A DNA stretch of 64,000 nucleotides, taken from assembly GCF_014522265.1 (NCBI RefSeq), contig NZ_CP017024.1:531501-595500 (forward strand), read 5' to 3'. The stretch comes from Pseudomonas oryzihabitans (GTDB taxonomy: Bacteria; Pseudomonadota; Gammaproteobacteria; Pseudomonadales; Pseudomonadaceae). A program made the translations under genes and the position numbers. Each line of letters opens with the position of its first letter. Positions within the stretch are counted from its first letter, which is position 1. Below are positions 44,381 to 54,435 of the stretch, piece after piece. The notes beneath the pieces are model-generated. The model saw only the letters and a program-made list of their open reading frames with translations. It made no database searches and was not told the origin of the DNA.

Positions 44381-46462
44381 TTACACAGTGTTTCGCAAAT
44401 CCAGATCCAGCCCGCTGACGCGGCGGACCCGTCGGGCCACGGCCTCGGCGAAGATGCCGCCGCGGGCCTCGATCAGGGTGAAATCATCGCGCGCCCGGGT
44501 GATGCCGGTATAGACCAGCTCCTTGGTCAGCACCGGACTGAGTTGCTCGGGCAGTAGGAGCGCCGTATGGGCGAATTCCGAGCCCTGGGATTTGTGCACG
44601 GTCATGGCGAACACCGTCTCCACCGCCGCCAGCCGACTGGGCAGGACGAATCTCAGGCCACCGCTGCCATCGCCGCGGGGAAAGGCGACCCGCAGGACCT
44701 TGCGCCCCGGCTGGTTGGCGTCCGGCAGGCAGAGGGTGATGCCGATGTCGCCGTTCATCAGCCCCAGGCTGTAGTCGTTGCGCGTCACCAGCACCGGGCG
44801 GCCCTCGTACCAGCCATGCTCGCCCGCGAGCAGACCGGCCGCCAGCAGGGCGCTGGCGATGCGCAGGTTGAGGCCTTCCACGCCCCAAGGCCCCTTGCGC
44901 ACGGCGCAGAGCAGCTGGAAGTCGTCGAAGGCGGCCAGCACCTGGCCGGCCCAGCGCGTCCAGGCCGGGTCCTCCAGCACGGTGTCGAGCTGGGGCCGGG
45001 TCTCCTGCAGGACCTGCAGATAATGACGATAGCCGCGGGCGCGCCCGCGCCCTTCCAGCACCAGGCGTTCCAGGGCACGATCCTCCGGGCCCTTGAGCAG
45101 CACGCGATGAAGATCGGCGTAGCCGCCGTCGACCAGCACCTGCTGCGCAGCCGGGCCGTCCTGGGCATTGACCCGACGGGCCAACTGGCCGATGCCGCTG
45201 CCGGCACCGAAGCGCCGCGAGCGTCTGAGCATCACCACCTGCTGCGCCAGGGCGTCACCCTGGTCGTCGCCGACCGTCAGCGGCGTCTGGGCCAGCGACT
45301 GGCCACTCACGGCTTCCAGCCAGGCGCGGGTAGCCGGACTGTAGCGTCCGGCCTCGGCATCCCGACAGAGATCGCCCAGCACCGCGCCCGCCTCCACCGA
45401 GGCCAGCTGATCCTTGTCACCCAGCAGGACCAGGCGTGCCCTGGGCGGCAAGGCCGCCAGCAGGCTGGCCATCATTTCCAGGTCGATCATCGAGGCTTCG
45501 TCCACCACCAGCACGTCCAGCGGCAAGGGCTGCCCGCGGTGATGGCGGAAGTGGCGGGTGTTGGGCCGACTACCCAGCAGCCGGTGTACCGTGGTCACCC
45601 CGGTGGGGATGTGCCGACGCAACTCGTCGTCCACCGGCAGGCGACTGACCTGGCCGCCGATGGATTCGGTGAGGCGCGCAGCCGCCTTGCCGGTCGGTGC
45701 GGCCAGGCGGATACGCAGGGGGCGACCGGCCGCCACCGCGGGCGCCTGGAGCAGCGCCAGCAGTCGCACCACGGTGGTGGTCTTGCCGGTGCCGGGGCCG
45801 CCGGTAATGATGCTGAAGGCGCCCCGTACCGCCAGGGCGCAGGCCAGTTTCTGCCAGTCGGGTTCGCCACCCGCGTCGGGATCCGGCGGAAACAGCCGGT
45901 CGAGGCGCTCCGCTAGATCCGCCGGCAGCGGCTCGAGAGTGGCCAGGCGCTGACGCAGGCTGGCGGCCACCGCCCGTTCGTAACTCCAGTAGCGCCGCAG
46001 GTAGAGGCGCTCGCCGCCCAGCACCAGCGGTCGTTCCGGACAGCTGCCGTCGCCATCGACCAGGACGCTGGCCCGCAGCGCCCGCTGCCAGGCGTCGAGG
46101 GTCTGGCCATGCAGCAACTGCGACGGCAAGAGCGAAGCGCGCGCCTCGTCGCCCTCGGGCGGCAGCGACAGGGCGGCGTCGGGATTGCGCAGGGTGGCGG
46201 CGAGGTCCAGGCAGACATGGCCATGGCCGAGTTGATGGCTGGCCAGGGCGGCGGCCAGCAGCACCGCCGAGTCGCCCTGGGGTTCGAGTTCGCCGAGAAA
46301 GCTGGTGAAGGCCCGGTCCACCTGGCGCAGCCAGCCGCGCTGCACCCAGAGCTCCAGCAGGCGAAAGAGGTCGTCACGCTGTTCGAGCGGGGCGAGGGGA
46401 CGCTCCTGGGCCAGGGATGCCAGGCGCAGCAGCCGTTCGGTGGCGGGGCTGAAATCAGACAT
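44381..46462 (-). CDS. recD: Exodeoxyribonuclease V alpha subunit RecD
   Basis: 693-residue fast 5'-to-3' helicase of RecBCD. An N-terminal domain (about 1-150) precedes the SF1B helicase core: Walker A 'ITGGPGTGKTTTVVRLL', 'LVVDEASMIDLEMM' (DEAS, Walker B), 'LLGDKDQLASVEAGAVLGDL' and a C-terminal 'AMTVHKSQGSEFAHTALLLP' plus 'ELVYTGITRARDDFTLIE'. It overlaps the recB stop by 8 bp, so the start at 46462 is chosen over a codon with poor ribosome spacing six bases upstream. It is the last gene of recC-recB-recD. Confidence 0.96.
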   Translation of the reverse strand: MSDFSPATERLLRLASLAQERPLAPLEQRDDLFRLLELWVQRGWLRQVDRAFTSFLGELEPQGDSAVLLAAALASHQLGHGHVCLDLAATLRNPDAALSLPPEGDEARASLLPSQLLHGQTLDAWQRALRASVLVDGDGSCPERPLVLGGERLYLRRYWSYERAVAASLRQRLATLEPLPADLAERLDRLFPPDPDAGGEPDWQKLACALAVRGAFSIITGGPGTGKTTTVVRLLALLQAPAVAAGRPLRIRLAAPTGKAAARLTESIGGQVSRLPVDDELRRHIPTGVTTVHRLLGSRPNTRHFRHHRGQPLPLDVLVVDEASMIDLEMMASLLAALPPRARLVLLGDKDQLASVEAGAVLGDLCRDAEAGRYSPATRAWLEAVSGQSLAQTPLTVGDDQGDALAQQVVMLRRSRRFGAGSGIGQLARRVNAQDGPAAQQVLVDGGYADLHRVLLKGPEDRALERLVLEGRGRARGYRHYLQVLQETRPQLDTVLEDPAWTRWAGQVLAAFDDFQLLCAVRKGPWGVEGLNLRIASALLAAGLLAGEHGWYEGRPVLVTRNDYSLGLMNGDIGITLCLPDANQPGRKVLRVAFPRGDGSGGLRFVLPSRLAAVETVFAMTVHKSQGSEFAHTALLLPEQLSPVLTKELVYTGITRARDDFTLIEARGGIFAEAVARRVRRVSGLDLDLRNTV

Positions 46463-49400
46463 GGGCATTCTCCGCACCACTGAACAGCAGATCCAGGGTC
46501 TCGATCAGGGCCTGGGCGGGCCGCTCGACGAAGACGCCGTGGCCGGCCGGATCGCAGCCGCGCAGGAAGAGGTAGACGGCGCCGCCGAAGTGGCGCTCGT
46601 AGCTATAGTCGGGTAGCCGCGCCTTGAGCAGCCGGTGCACAGCCAGGCTGTAGAGCACGTACTGCAGGTCATAGCGCTTGGCCAGGACAGCGGCCTCCAT
46701 GGCCGCACGGGTATAGGCCCCGGCCTCGGCGCCCAGCCAGTTGGACTTGTAGTCCACCACGAAATAGCGGCCCTCGTGCTCGAAGACCAGGTCGATGAAG
46801 CCCTTGAACAGGCCGTTGAGCTGGCCCGGCTCCAGCATCGGCCGCGCCTGGCCGCCATGGGTGCCACGACTCACCAGATCATCCAGCCGCTCCAGATCGA
46901 CGCCATGGGTGGCGAACCAGAATTCCATCTCCACCTGGTAGCGCGCCAGTTCGCCCAGGTGCTGACTGCCTCCCGGCAACGGCAGCGGCAATTCCAGCAA
47001 CTGGCGCAGCCAACCCTGCAGGATGGGAATCCAGTGATTCCAGCCACGCCGCTGGCAACGTCGGGCGATCAGGTCGTCCAGCCGCTCGGGCGCAGCCTGG
47101 ATGGCGGTGAAGCCTTCCTCGCCGACCCACTCCAGCAGGCTGTGCAGAAAGGTGCCAGGACCGGGTCCGCGGGGAAAGCGGTGCAGGTCTTCGCCAGCCG
47201 CCGGCTGACGCGCCTCGTCCGGAGCGAGGCGATCATCGTCGAACAGCTTCTGGGCCGCCGGGGTATCCAGGTCCAGCTCCAGATTGAACGGCCCTTCCTC
47301 CCGCGCCTCGCCCAGCCGCGTGCCGATGCGCAGGGCACTGTAGGAGGCGATCCACCAGTCCTCGCGGGCCGCCCGCCGGGCTGTCAGCGCCTTGAGGGTC
47401 ACCGGGGCTTCACGGGCCTCGGGCAGGCGGGCCGGATCGGCGGCGGGCAACGGCAGAATCAGGGTGTCGGATTGCGCACCGACCAGGGTGGTCAGGGCCG
47501 CGTCCAGGGCCGCCGAACTCGCCAGGGGCTCGCCACCGGTGGCCAGGTAGCCCAGAGCACTGCGGGCGAAGCCGGATTCCTTGCTGCGCCCGCGCTTGAG
47601 ATCGACCACCCCGACCCAGCAGGCATGGCGGGCCCGGGTCAGGGCGACATACAGCAGGCGCAGGTCTTCGGCCAGACGCTCGTCGTCGGCGCGGGCCAGT
47701 TCCTCGGCGGAGGGCTTGAAGGTCCGGCGCACCTGCCCCTGGTCATCGTGATAGCGCAGCGGCAGCGTGGCGCCCTCCTCGGCGCGATAGGCGCAGGCGA
47801 AGGGCAGGAACACCAGCGGGTATTCCAGGCCCTTGGACTTGTGCACCGTCACCACCTTGACCAGCTCGGCGTCGCTTTCCAGGCGCAGGATCTGCTCGTC
47901 GGCGGCCCCCTGGGCGGCCAGCTGCTCGGCCAGGTGGCGAATCAGCGCCTGCTCGCCGTCCAGCTCGCCAGCGGCGCGCTGCAAGAGCTCGGCGAGGTGC
48001 AGCAGATTGGTCAGCACCCGCTCGCCATCGGCGCGGGCCATCAGCCGCTGCGGCAGCCGGAAGTCCTGCAGCAGGCGCCGCAGCATGGGCAGCACCCCCT
48101 GGCCGCGCCAGAGCTGGCGATAGCCACGGAATTGCAGGACCCGCGACTCCCAGGCCTGCTCGTCGTGGTTGAGGGCATCCAGTTCGGCCAGCGGCAGGTC
48201 GAGGGTCAGGCTGCCCAGCGCGGCGCGCAGCCGGCGATCCACATCGGGCTCGGCGCAGGCCTTGAGCCAGTCCAGCAGGCAGCGGGCCTCCTGGGCGGTG
48301 AATACCGAGTCCTTGTCCGACAGGTAGACGCTGCGCACCCCGCGCCGCACCAGCGCCTGGCGCACCGCCTGGGCTTCGCTGCCGGCGCGCACCAGGATGG
48401 CGATATCGGCGGGCCGCAGCGGCACCAGTTCGCCGTCTTCACGGCGAAAGCCGGCCCTGTCCTCGGCGGCCAGGCTCAGCAACCGGACGATCTCGCTGGC
48501 GGTGCTCTCGGCCAGGGTGGCGCGATAGGCGGTGCCGGCCAGGGGCTCGTCGCTCGCCAGTTGCCAGAAGGTCAGGGCCGCACCCGGCACGCCGTCGATT
48601 TCCAGGGCTTCGCGCCGGCCCTGGGCGCGAACCGGCTCGAAGGGCACCGGATTGTCCTCACCCTGGCGGAACAGGAAGGCAGCGCGCGGTGCCGTCATCT
48701 CGCCATGTTGGAATACCTGGTTGACCGCCGCGACCATGGCGGCGGTGGAGCGGAAGTTGGTATCCAGCGAGTGCAGGTGGCCGGCATTGGCGCGACGTGC
48801 CTGCAGATAGGTATGGATATCGGCGCCGCGAAAGGCATAGATGGCCTGCTTGGGATCGCCGATCAGGAACAGTCCGGTGCCCTCCCCTGCGCCGTAGACG
48901 GTGCTGAAGATGCGGTACTGCACCGGATCGGTGTCCTGGAATTCGTCGATCAGCGCCACCGGGAACTGCTCGCGGATCAGCGCCGCCAGCCGCGCGCCGG
49001 CGCCATCGGCCTGCAGCGCCCGATCCAGGCGGGTAAGGATGTCGTCGAAACCCAGCTCGGCGCGGCGCAGCTTCTCGCGCTCGAATTTCTGCTGCACCCA
49101 GGCCGCCGCGTGCTCCAGCAGCGGCACCTCGGGGCTGGGCAGCTCGGCCAGTTGCCCGGGCAGCCGCGCCATGGCCGCCAGGGCCGGATGATCCGGCGGA
49201 CTGGCCTTGGTCCAGGCCTCGGCGAAGCCCTCCTCGGTCAGCCGGGTAAAGCCGGTGCCGATATCCAGGTCCTCGCTGGCGGGATTGTCCGCCCAGGCGA
49301 CCAGCTTGTCGCACCAGGGCCCGAAGAATCTCTTCTGCAACTTGCGGCCGTCGACCACCTTGGCATCGCAGCCGGCCTGGCAGAGTTCGCGCAACTCTTC

Positions 49401-50117
49401 CGCCCACTTGCTCCAGGGCGCCTTGAGCCGCGCCAACCGCTCTCGGCGTTCGGCCAGGGCGGTAGCCAGCAAGGCGGCGGGTTCCCCCCGAGGCGCGCCC
49501 AGGGCCTCGCTCAACAGGGGTCGCAGGCGTAAGGCCAAAGCACGGGGTTCGCCCCAGTGCTCGATCACCCAGTCCAGCGCTTCCCCTTCGAGGGGATAGC
49601 AGAAGCGCCGCCAGTAGTCGCGCACCACCTGGGTGAGCAGCTCGCTCTGGTCCTGCTCCAGGTTCTGCACGAAGAGACTGCCGCTGTCGAAGGCGTGCTC
49701 ACGGAGCATGCGCTGGCACCAGCTGTGGATGGTGGAGACGGCCGCTTCGTCCATCCACTGGGCGGCGATGTCCAGGCGCCGGGCGCAATCGGCCCAGGCC
49801 TCGACGGCGAAGTCCTCGCGCAATTCGGCGAGCAGCGGATCGGGCGCGGCGATCTCGTCGCGAAAGAAACGCGCGGCTTCGGCCAGGCGATGGCGAATGC
49901 GATCGCGCAACTCCTGGGTGGCGGCCTCGGTAAAGGTCACCACCAAGATCTGCGGCGGCAACAGCTCGCGGCCGAAGGCCGTCTCGGGCGTGCCGTGGCC
50001 CAGCACCAAACGCACATAGAGCGCGGAGATGGTGAAGGTCTTGCCGGTGCCGGCACTGGCTTCGATGAGCTGATTGCCCTGCAGCGGAAAGCGCAGGGCG
50101 AGCGGACGCTGACTCAT
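46455..50117 (-). CDS. recB: Exodeoxyribonuclease V beta subunit RecB
   Basis: 1220-residue 3'-to-5' helicase and nuclease subunit. The N-terminal UvrD-like helicase has Walker A 'IEASAGTGKTFTISALYVRL', 'FDDILTRLDRAL', 'IDEFQDTDPVQYRIF' (motif II) and 'GDPKQAIYAFRGADIHTYL' (III). Motifs V and VI are in 'TVHKSKGLEYPLVFLPF' and 'RLLYVALTRARHACWVGV'. The C-terminal nuclease domain has the metal-binding 'KGFIDLVFEHEGRYFVVDYKSNWLG' (Asp, Asp-x-Lys). The start at 50117 forms an ATGA overlap with recC; additional upstream codons are rejected. Confidence 0.97.
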   Translation of the reverse strand: MSQRPLALRFPLQGNQLIEASAGTGKTFTISALYVRLVLGHGTPETAFGRELLPPQILVVTFTEAATQELRDRIRHRLAEAARFFRDEIAAPDPLLAELREDFAVEAWADCARRLDIAAQWMDEAAVSTIHSWCQRMLREHAFDSGSLFVQNLEQDQSELLTQVVRDYWRRFCYPLEGEALDWVIEHWGEPRALALRLRPLLSEALGAPRGEPAALLATALAERRERLARLKAPWSKWAEELRELCQAGCDAKVVDGRKLQKRFFGPWCDKLVAWADNPASEDLDIGTGFTRLTEEGFAEAWTKASPPDHPALAAMARLPGQLAELPSPEVPLLEHAAAWVQQKFEREKLRRAELGFDDILTRLDRALQADGAGARLAALIREQFPVALIDEFQDTDPVQYRIFSTVYGAGEGTGLFLIGDPKQAIYAFRGADIHTYLQARRANAGHLHSLDTNFRSTAAMVAAVNQVFQHGEMTAPRAAFLFRQGEDNPVPFEPVRAQGRREALEIDGVPGAALTFWQLASDEPLAGTAYRATLAESTASEIVRLLSLAAEDRAGFRREDGELVPLRPADIAILVRAGSEAQAVRQALVRRGVRSVYLSDKDSVFTAQEARCLLDWLKACAEPDVDRRLRAALGSLTLDLPLAELDALNHDEQAWESRVLQFRGYRQLWRGQGVLPMLRRLLQDFRLPQRLMARADGERVLTNLLHLAELLQRAAGELDGEQALIRHLAEQLAAQGAADEQILRLESDAELVKVVTVHKSKGLEYPLVFLPFACAYRAEEGATLPLRYHDDQGQVRRTFKPSAEELARADDERLAEDLRLLYVALTRARHACWVGVVDLKRGRSKESGFARSALGYLATGGEPLASSAALDAALTTLVGAQSDTLILPLPAADPARLPEAREAPVTLKALTARRAAREDWWIASYSALRIGTRLGEAREEGPFNLELDLDTPAAQKLFDDDRLAPDEARQPAAGEDLHRFPRGPGPGTFLHSLLEWVGEEGFTAIQAAPERLDDLIARRCQRRGWNHWIPILQGWLRQLLELPLPLPGGSQHLGELARYQVEMEFWFATHGVDLERLDDLVSRGTHGGQARPMLEPGQLNGLFKGFIDLVFEHEGRYFVVDYKSNWLGAEAGAYTRAAMEAAVLAKRYDLQYVLYSLAVHRLLKARLPDYSYERHFGGAVYLFLRGCDPAGHGVFVERPAQALIETLDLLFSGAENAHV

Positions 50118-53100
50118 GCCTGTCCCTCCCCGCCCACCACCTGCCAGCCGGCGGTGTGCACCGGCGCATAGAGCGTCTGGCACCAGCCATCGAATTCCTC
50201 GTCGGCCAGCAAGGCGGCGAAGTCCGGATACTGCCGGCGCAGTGCCGGGTGGGTCGCGGCCTCGCCCTGATAGGCCTGCTCGGCGGCGGCCAGGGCCTTG
50301 TCCGGGTCATTGGCCAGCCAGGCGAAGGCGGTGCGCGGCGCGACGGGCAGTGGACGTCGCTGCCCCAGCGCCCAGGCATCGAGCAACTCGTTCAGCTGCC
50401 GCCGGGCCAGCTCGGCGTCCAGCGGCGCCAGCAGCAGCGTCAGATCGGTCGCCACCACCGCGGTGCTAAGCTGCAGGCCACCGGCCGCGGCGACCAGATG
50501 CTGCACCCAGGGTCGCAGCAGCCGATGCCATTTGCGAGTGCGGGTATTGCCCAGGCCATTGGCCTGGGCGGTCAGGGCCAGCAGGCCTTCGGGGCCACGA
50601 CGCAGCCGTTCGAGGTTGGCCACCAGTTGCAGCTCCTTATGGGCGAGATCCAGGGTCACGGCCTCTTCCAGGGGTTCGGGCCAGCGCAGCGCCAGGGCCT
50701 CGACCTGGGCGACCACGGCGGGCAGCGGCTCGCGCAAGGCCCGCCCGGCCCGTTCGCCAAAGCCCGCCAGCGGCAAACGACCGCTGCCGCGCAGGCGCTC
50801 GGCGGCGGCCATCAGCGCCTGATCCGCTTCGGCCGGCGTGGCCAGCGCCGCCGCCAGCAGGTCTTCGCCCAACTGGTAGCGGGTCAGGGCATCCAGACCG
50901 AAGGGCTCTTCGTCTTCCGCCGGCGCATCGGGCGCCGCGAAGTGCACCTTGAGGCGATTGGCGAAGAACAGATCCACCGGTCCGCGCAGAAAGCGCGCCA
51001 GGTCATCGAGGCCCAGGGGCTCTTCGGGTACCAGCGGCGGCAACAGGTCATCCTCATCGCGCGTGGTGCGGTCATGCATGCCCAGCCATTCGGCGGCAAA
51101 GCTGAAATAGCCGCGCTCGCCACGGAAATAGCGGGCGCTGAAGGGCTGCAGCGGATGCGCCTGGGTGAGGGCCGGGAGCAGACGCTCCGGCTCTTCTTCA
51201 TGACCCTCCAGCCGCCAACCGGCCTGGAGATGGTCACGCAACTGGGCGACCAGCACCGACGGCGGGCGCTCGCTATTGTCGCGGATGCTGCGCCCCACCC
51301 AGCTGACATAGAACTGATCGCGCGCCGAGAGCAGCGCCTCCAGCAGCAGATAGCGGTCGTCTTCACGCCGCGAGCGGTCACCGGGACGATAGTCCTGAGC
51401 CATGAGATCGAAATCCAGCGGAGACTGGATGCGCGGATAGGCGCCATCGTGCATGCCCAGCAGGCAGACCACACGGAAGGGAATGGCGCGCATGGGCATC
51501 AGGGTGCAGAAATTGACCGCCCCGGCGAGAAAACGCTGGGCCAGTCCCCCGGAATCCAGTCCGGCCAGCCAGGCCTCGCGGACCACGGTGAGCGGCAGCT
51601 CTTCATCCAGGGCGACGTCCTCGCACAACTCCAGCCAGCGCTCACGGAGATTTTCCAGCTGCTCCAGCAGATATTCGTCGTGCTCGTCCTGGGCGCTGAA
51701 GAACAGCGCCAGCAGCGCCTGCAGACGGGCGCCCCACTCCGTTGGCCGGGCTGGCTGGGCCAGTGCCGCCTGGGCCGCGTCCAGGGCATCGAGCAGATCC
51801 ACCAGCGGCCCGACCAGGGCCGCGTCCAGGCCACCCACCTCGTCGAAGGGCTCGATATCGCCCAGGGCGGCGCCGCTGCCCACGGCGTAGCCCAACAGCA
51901 TGCGCCTCAGCCCGAAGCGCCAGGTGTTCTGCGTCAGCCCCTCGGGCAGATCGAGACGACTGCGCTGCTCGGCATCCAGCCCCCAGCGCACGCCGGCGCC
52001 TTCCAGCCAGAGGTGCAGGGTCGGCAGATCGCCTTCGCGCAGTCCGAAGCGGGCGCGCAGCGCCGGCACATCCAGCAGATCGAGGATCTCGCTCAGGGCG
52101 AAGCGGCTGTCGGGCAGCTGCAGCAGATGCTCCAGGGCGATCAGCAGCGGCTGGAAGCCACGCTGGTGCTGATCGGCCAGACTGAAGGGAATGAAACGCG
52201 GATCCTGACGTTCGAGCTGACCGAACACCGCGCGGATGTGCGGCGCATAGGCATCGATGTCCGGCACCATGACGATGACGTCGCGTGGCCTGAGGCTGTC
52301 ATCGCTGCTGAAGCGCGCCAGCAACTGGTCATGCAGAATCTCCACTTCGCGCTGCGGACTGTGGGCCATATGGAAGCGCATGGACCTGTCGCGCGCCGGA
52401 TCCACTGCCGGCCAAAGCTCACGGGTCTCGCTCAGCGGACGCAATTCGAGGATATCGTCCTGCAACTGGCCGAGCAGGTGCTGGGGTTCGGTGTCGGCGA
52501 AGAGGTCGATGCGCCCGCCGTTGAGGTCCTCGAACAGGCGCCGATAGCCATCGGGTTCGTCGAATTCGTCCAGCAGGTGGATGTAGTCGCGGCCCTGCTT
52601 GCCCCAGCTCGCCAGCAGCGGCTGGCCGTGCTGGTGCAGCGCCTCGGCATCCAGGGTCTGCGGCATGCCCGGCTTGCGCTGCTGACGCCGGTAGTTCTGC
52701 CGCAACAGGTCTTGGTCGGCGACGATGTCGGACCAGTGATGGCGACAGGGATTGTGCACGCAGAGCAGCACCTGGCTGAAGCGCGCCAGAGCGGCCAGGG
52801 CCTCGAGGGTCTGCGCCGGAATCGCCGACAAGCCAAAGATCACCACCCGCCGCGGCAGACCGGCCGGCGGCTCGCTCGCCGCCTGCATCAGCTCCAGAAA
52901 GCACCGGTGCACCCCGGCGCGGCTGCGGGCCAGGCCACCGTCGCCCACGTCGGCCAGCAGCGCCCGCCACAGCTGCGCCTGCCAGCGACAACTCTCCGGC
53001 AGCGGGCGCCGGCCGTCACGCAGGCTGGCCAGCAGATCGCGGCCCGCCGCCCAGTCGTTGAGCCAGTCGGCGCGATAGACCTGGTAGCCGTCATAGAGAT

Positions 53101-53545
53101 CGGCCAGCCGCTCGGCCAGCTGGTATCTCTTGCGCAGATCGCCGTCATCGTCGAGAAAGCGCCGCAGCGCGGCGAAGTCCGGCTGCAGGAGTAGCGTCGG
53201 CAAGAGCCGCATCAGGCGCCAGGTCAGGGGCGCGCGGTCCAGTGGCGAGGAAGGCGGTACCTGGTCACGACCCAGCACCTGGCGATAGGTCCGCCAGAGA
53301 AAGGCCGCCGGCAACTGCACCTCGAGGGCTGCGGCCACTCCGCAGCCGCCTTCGTCGTCCCCGCGCGGATCTTCGGCCAGCGCCAGCTTGAGCCACTGGG
53401 CGATGCCATTGCTCTGCACCAGCACCTGTTCGTTTTCCAACGGTGCCAGGGGATAGCGCCGCATCCAGCCGACCGCCAGGCCGCGCAGCTCTTCGAGCCG
53501 ATTGCCGTGTACCACCATGAATCCGGGAGTGAGCGCCTCGGACAT
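50114..53545 (-). CDS. recC: Exodeoxyribonuclease V gamma subunit RecC
   Basis: 1143-residue subunit that splits the DNA strands and recognises Chi, altering RecBCD so that RecA is loaded. It is a defunct helicase: the fold is kept ('NRLEELRGLAVGWMRRYPLAPLENEQVLVQSNGIAQWL', 'VIFGLSAIPAQTLEALAAL', 'DVIVMVPDIDAYAPHI', 'VCLLGMHDGAYPR') but there is no Walker A lysine. It is the first gene of the recC-recB-recD operon, with 4-bp and 8-bp overlaps that couple all three subunits. Confidence 0.97.
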   Translation of the reverse strand: MSEALTPGFMVVHGNRLEELRGLAVGWMRRYPLAPLENEQVLVQSNGIAQWLKLALAEDPRGDDEGGCGVAAALEVQLPAAFLWRTYRQVLGRDQVPPSSPLDRAPLTWRLMRLLPTLLLQPDFAALRRFLDDDGDLRKRYQLAERLADLYDGYQVYRADWLNDWAAGRDLLASLRDGRRPLPESCRWQAQLWRALLADVGDGGLARSRAGVHRCFLELMQAASEPPAGLPRRVVIFGLSAIPAQTLEALAALARFSQVLLCVHNPCRHHWSDIVADQDLLRQNYRRQQRKPGMPQTLDAEALHQHGQPLLASWGKQGRDYIHLLDEFDEPDGYRRLFEDLNGGRIDLFADTEPQHLLGQLQDDILELRPLSETRELWPAVDPARDRSMRFHMAHSPQREVEILHDQLLARFSSDDSLRPRDVIVMVPDIDAYAPHIRAVFGQLERQDPRFIPFSLADQHQRGFQPLLIALEHLLQLPDSRFALSEILDLLDVPALRARFGLREGDLPTLHLWLEGAGVRWGLDAEQRSRLDLPEGLTQNTWRFGLRRMLLGYAVGSGAALGDIEPFDEVGGLDAALVGPLVDLLDALDAAQAALAQPARPTEWGARLQALLALFFSAQDEHDEYLLEQLENLRERWLELCEDVALDEELPLTVVREAWLAGLDSGGLAQRFLAGAVNFCTLMPMRAIPFRVVCLLGMHDGAYPRIQSPLDFDLMAQDYRPGDRSRREDDRYLLLEALLSARDQFYVSWVGRSIRDNSERPPSVLVAQLRDHLQAGWRLEGHEEEPERLLPALTQAHPLQPFSARYFRGERGYFSFAAEWLGMHDRTTRDEDDLLPPLVPEEPLGLDDLARFLRGPVDLFFANRLKVHFAAPDAPAEDEEPFGLDALTRYQLGEDLLAAALATPAEADQALMAAAERLRGSGRLPLAGFGERAGRALREPLPAVVAQVEALALRWPEPLEEAVTLDLAHKELQLVANLERLRRGPEGLLALTAQANGLGNTRTRKWHRLLRPWVQHLVAAAGGLQLSTAVVATDLTLLLAPLDAELARRQLNELLDAWALGQRRPLPVAPRTAFAWLANDPDKALAAAEQAYQGEAATHPALRRQYPDFAALLADEEFDGWCQTLYAPVHTAGWQVVGGEGQA

Positions 53546-53727
53546 CCTACGCCTCGCTGTTCGCTGTCTGCGGCCAGGGTAAGGATCACCCGCGCCGGAT
53601 ACCAGTCCGCAATGTGCTTACTGACGCATGACACAGCGCACAGCCGCCCGCGTCTCCCCGCCTGCGACGGGGTTCCAGCCGGTAGACTCACAATCTATCG
53701 GCCGTCGGCCATAGACAGGATGTTTTC

Positions 53728-54225
53728 ATGCGTTTCCTCGTTGCCCTCCCCCTGCTTCTGGGCGCTGCCCTCGCCCATGCCGATAACGGCGAGCCCGTCG
53801 ACTGCGCCAGCCTGCAGGCCCAATTGCCGCTACCGGTGCTCCAGCAGACCTCGGGCCTGCCGCTGGCCTATGCCCGGCAGATTGCCGGCGGCTGCGCCTT
53901 CACGGACCGCGACACCGGCCAGCCGGCCAACTACCTGCTGGGTCTGTCGGCGGGCTACGAGAATGGCGGTCGGGCGCTGCCCAAGCTGCGGCGGCAGGTG
54001 CAATCCTTGAGCGAACAACTGGAGTGCAAGGCCATCGACGGCCTCGGCGAGGGCGCCAGCGCCTGCAGCAAGCCCTTGCTGGGCACTCAGGTGTTCTTCA
54101 TCAAGCGCGACCGCATCCACACGATCACGGCGTCCAGTCCGCTGGAATACGAGAAACCCGAGTTGGCCGCCAAGCTGCGCCAGGCGGCCCAGGCGACCGC
54201 CCAGGCCTGGGCGCAGCGGCTATAG
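53728..54225 (+). CDS. Secreted hypothetical protein with four cysteines
   Basis: 165 residues with a signal peptide (MRFLVALPLLLGAALAHA, cut near residue 18). The mature protein has cysteines in 'VDCASLQ', 'GGCAFTD', 'LECKAID' and 'SACSKPLLG', so two disulfides are likely in the periplasm. 'FFIKRDRIHTITASSPLEYEKPELAAKLRQAA' suggests a single alpha/beta domain. I do not recognise the family. It is divergent from recC (182 bp apart) and convergent with yacG. Confidence 0.75.
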   Translation: MRFLVALPLLLGAALAHADNGEPVDCASLQAQLPLPVLQQTSGLPLAYARQIAGGCAFTDRDTGQPANYLLGLSAGYENGGRALPKLRRQVQSLSEQLECKAIDGLGEGASACSKPLLGTQVFFIKRDRIHTITASSPLEYEKPELAAKLRQAAQATAQAWAQRL

Positions 54226-54237
54226 GGAAGGCGCGTC

Positions 54238-54435
54238 CTAGTGGCCGCGGCGATTGAGGTCTTCGGAGTAAAGATCGTCTTCCAGCTCATTGCCCGGGAT
54301 GGCGTGTTCTTCCGCCGCCCAGGCACCCAGGTCGATCAATTTGCAGCGGTCGGAACAGAAGGGCCGGTTGGCGCTCTTCTCGCTCCATTCCACGGGTGCG
54401 CCACAGGTGGGGCAATCCACGGTAAGAGTGCTCAT
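54238..54435 (-). CDS. yacG: DNA gyrase inhibitor YacG
   Basis: 65-residue zinc protein that binds GyrB and can inhibit gyrase. The treble-clef CxxC ... CxxxC is visible: '[39 protein letters not shown]'. The acidic tail ([11 protein letters not shown]) is usual. The ATG overlaps the coaE stop by 4 bp (ATGA), and it is the last gene of pilB/pilC-pilD-coaE-yacG. Confidence 0.96.
   Translation of the reverse strand: MSTLTVDCPTCGAPVEWSEKSANRPFCSDRCKLIDLGAWAAEEHAIPGNELEDDLYSEDLNRRGH

Noticed and set aside
46635..49532. 965-codon plus-strand open frame opposite recB
   Set aside because: It is an antisense shadow in GC-rich DNA; composition is Gly/Gln/Leu-rich without domains, while recB on the minus strand has all helicase and nuclease motifs.
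50156..53194. 1012-codon plus-strand open frame opposite recC
   Set aside because: Same reason; the minus-strand RecC is full-length and overlaps recB correctly.
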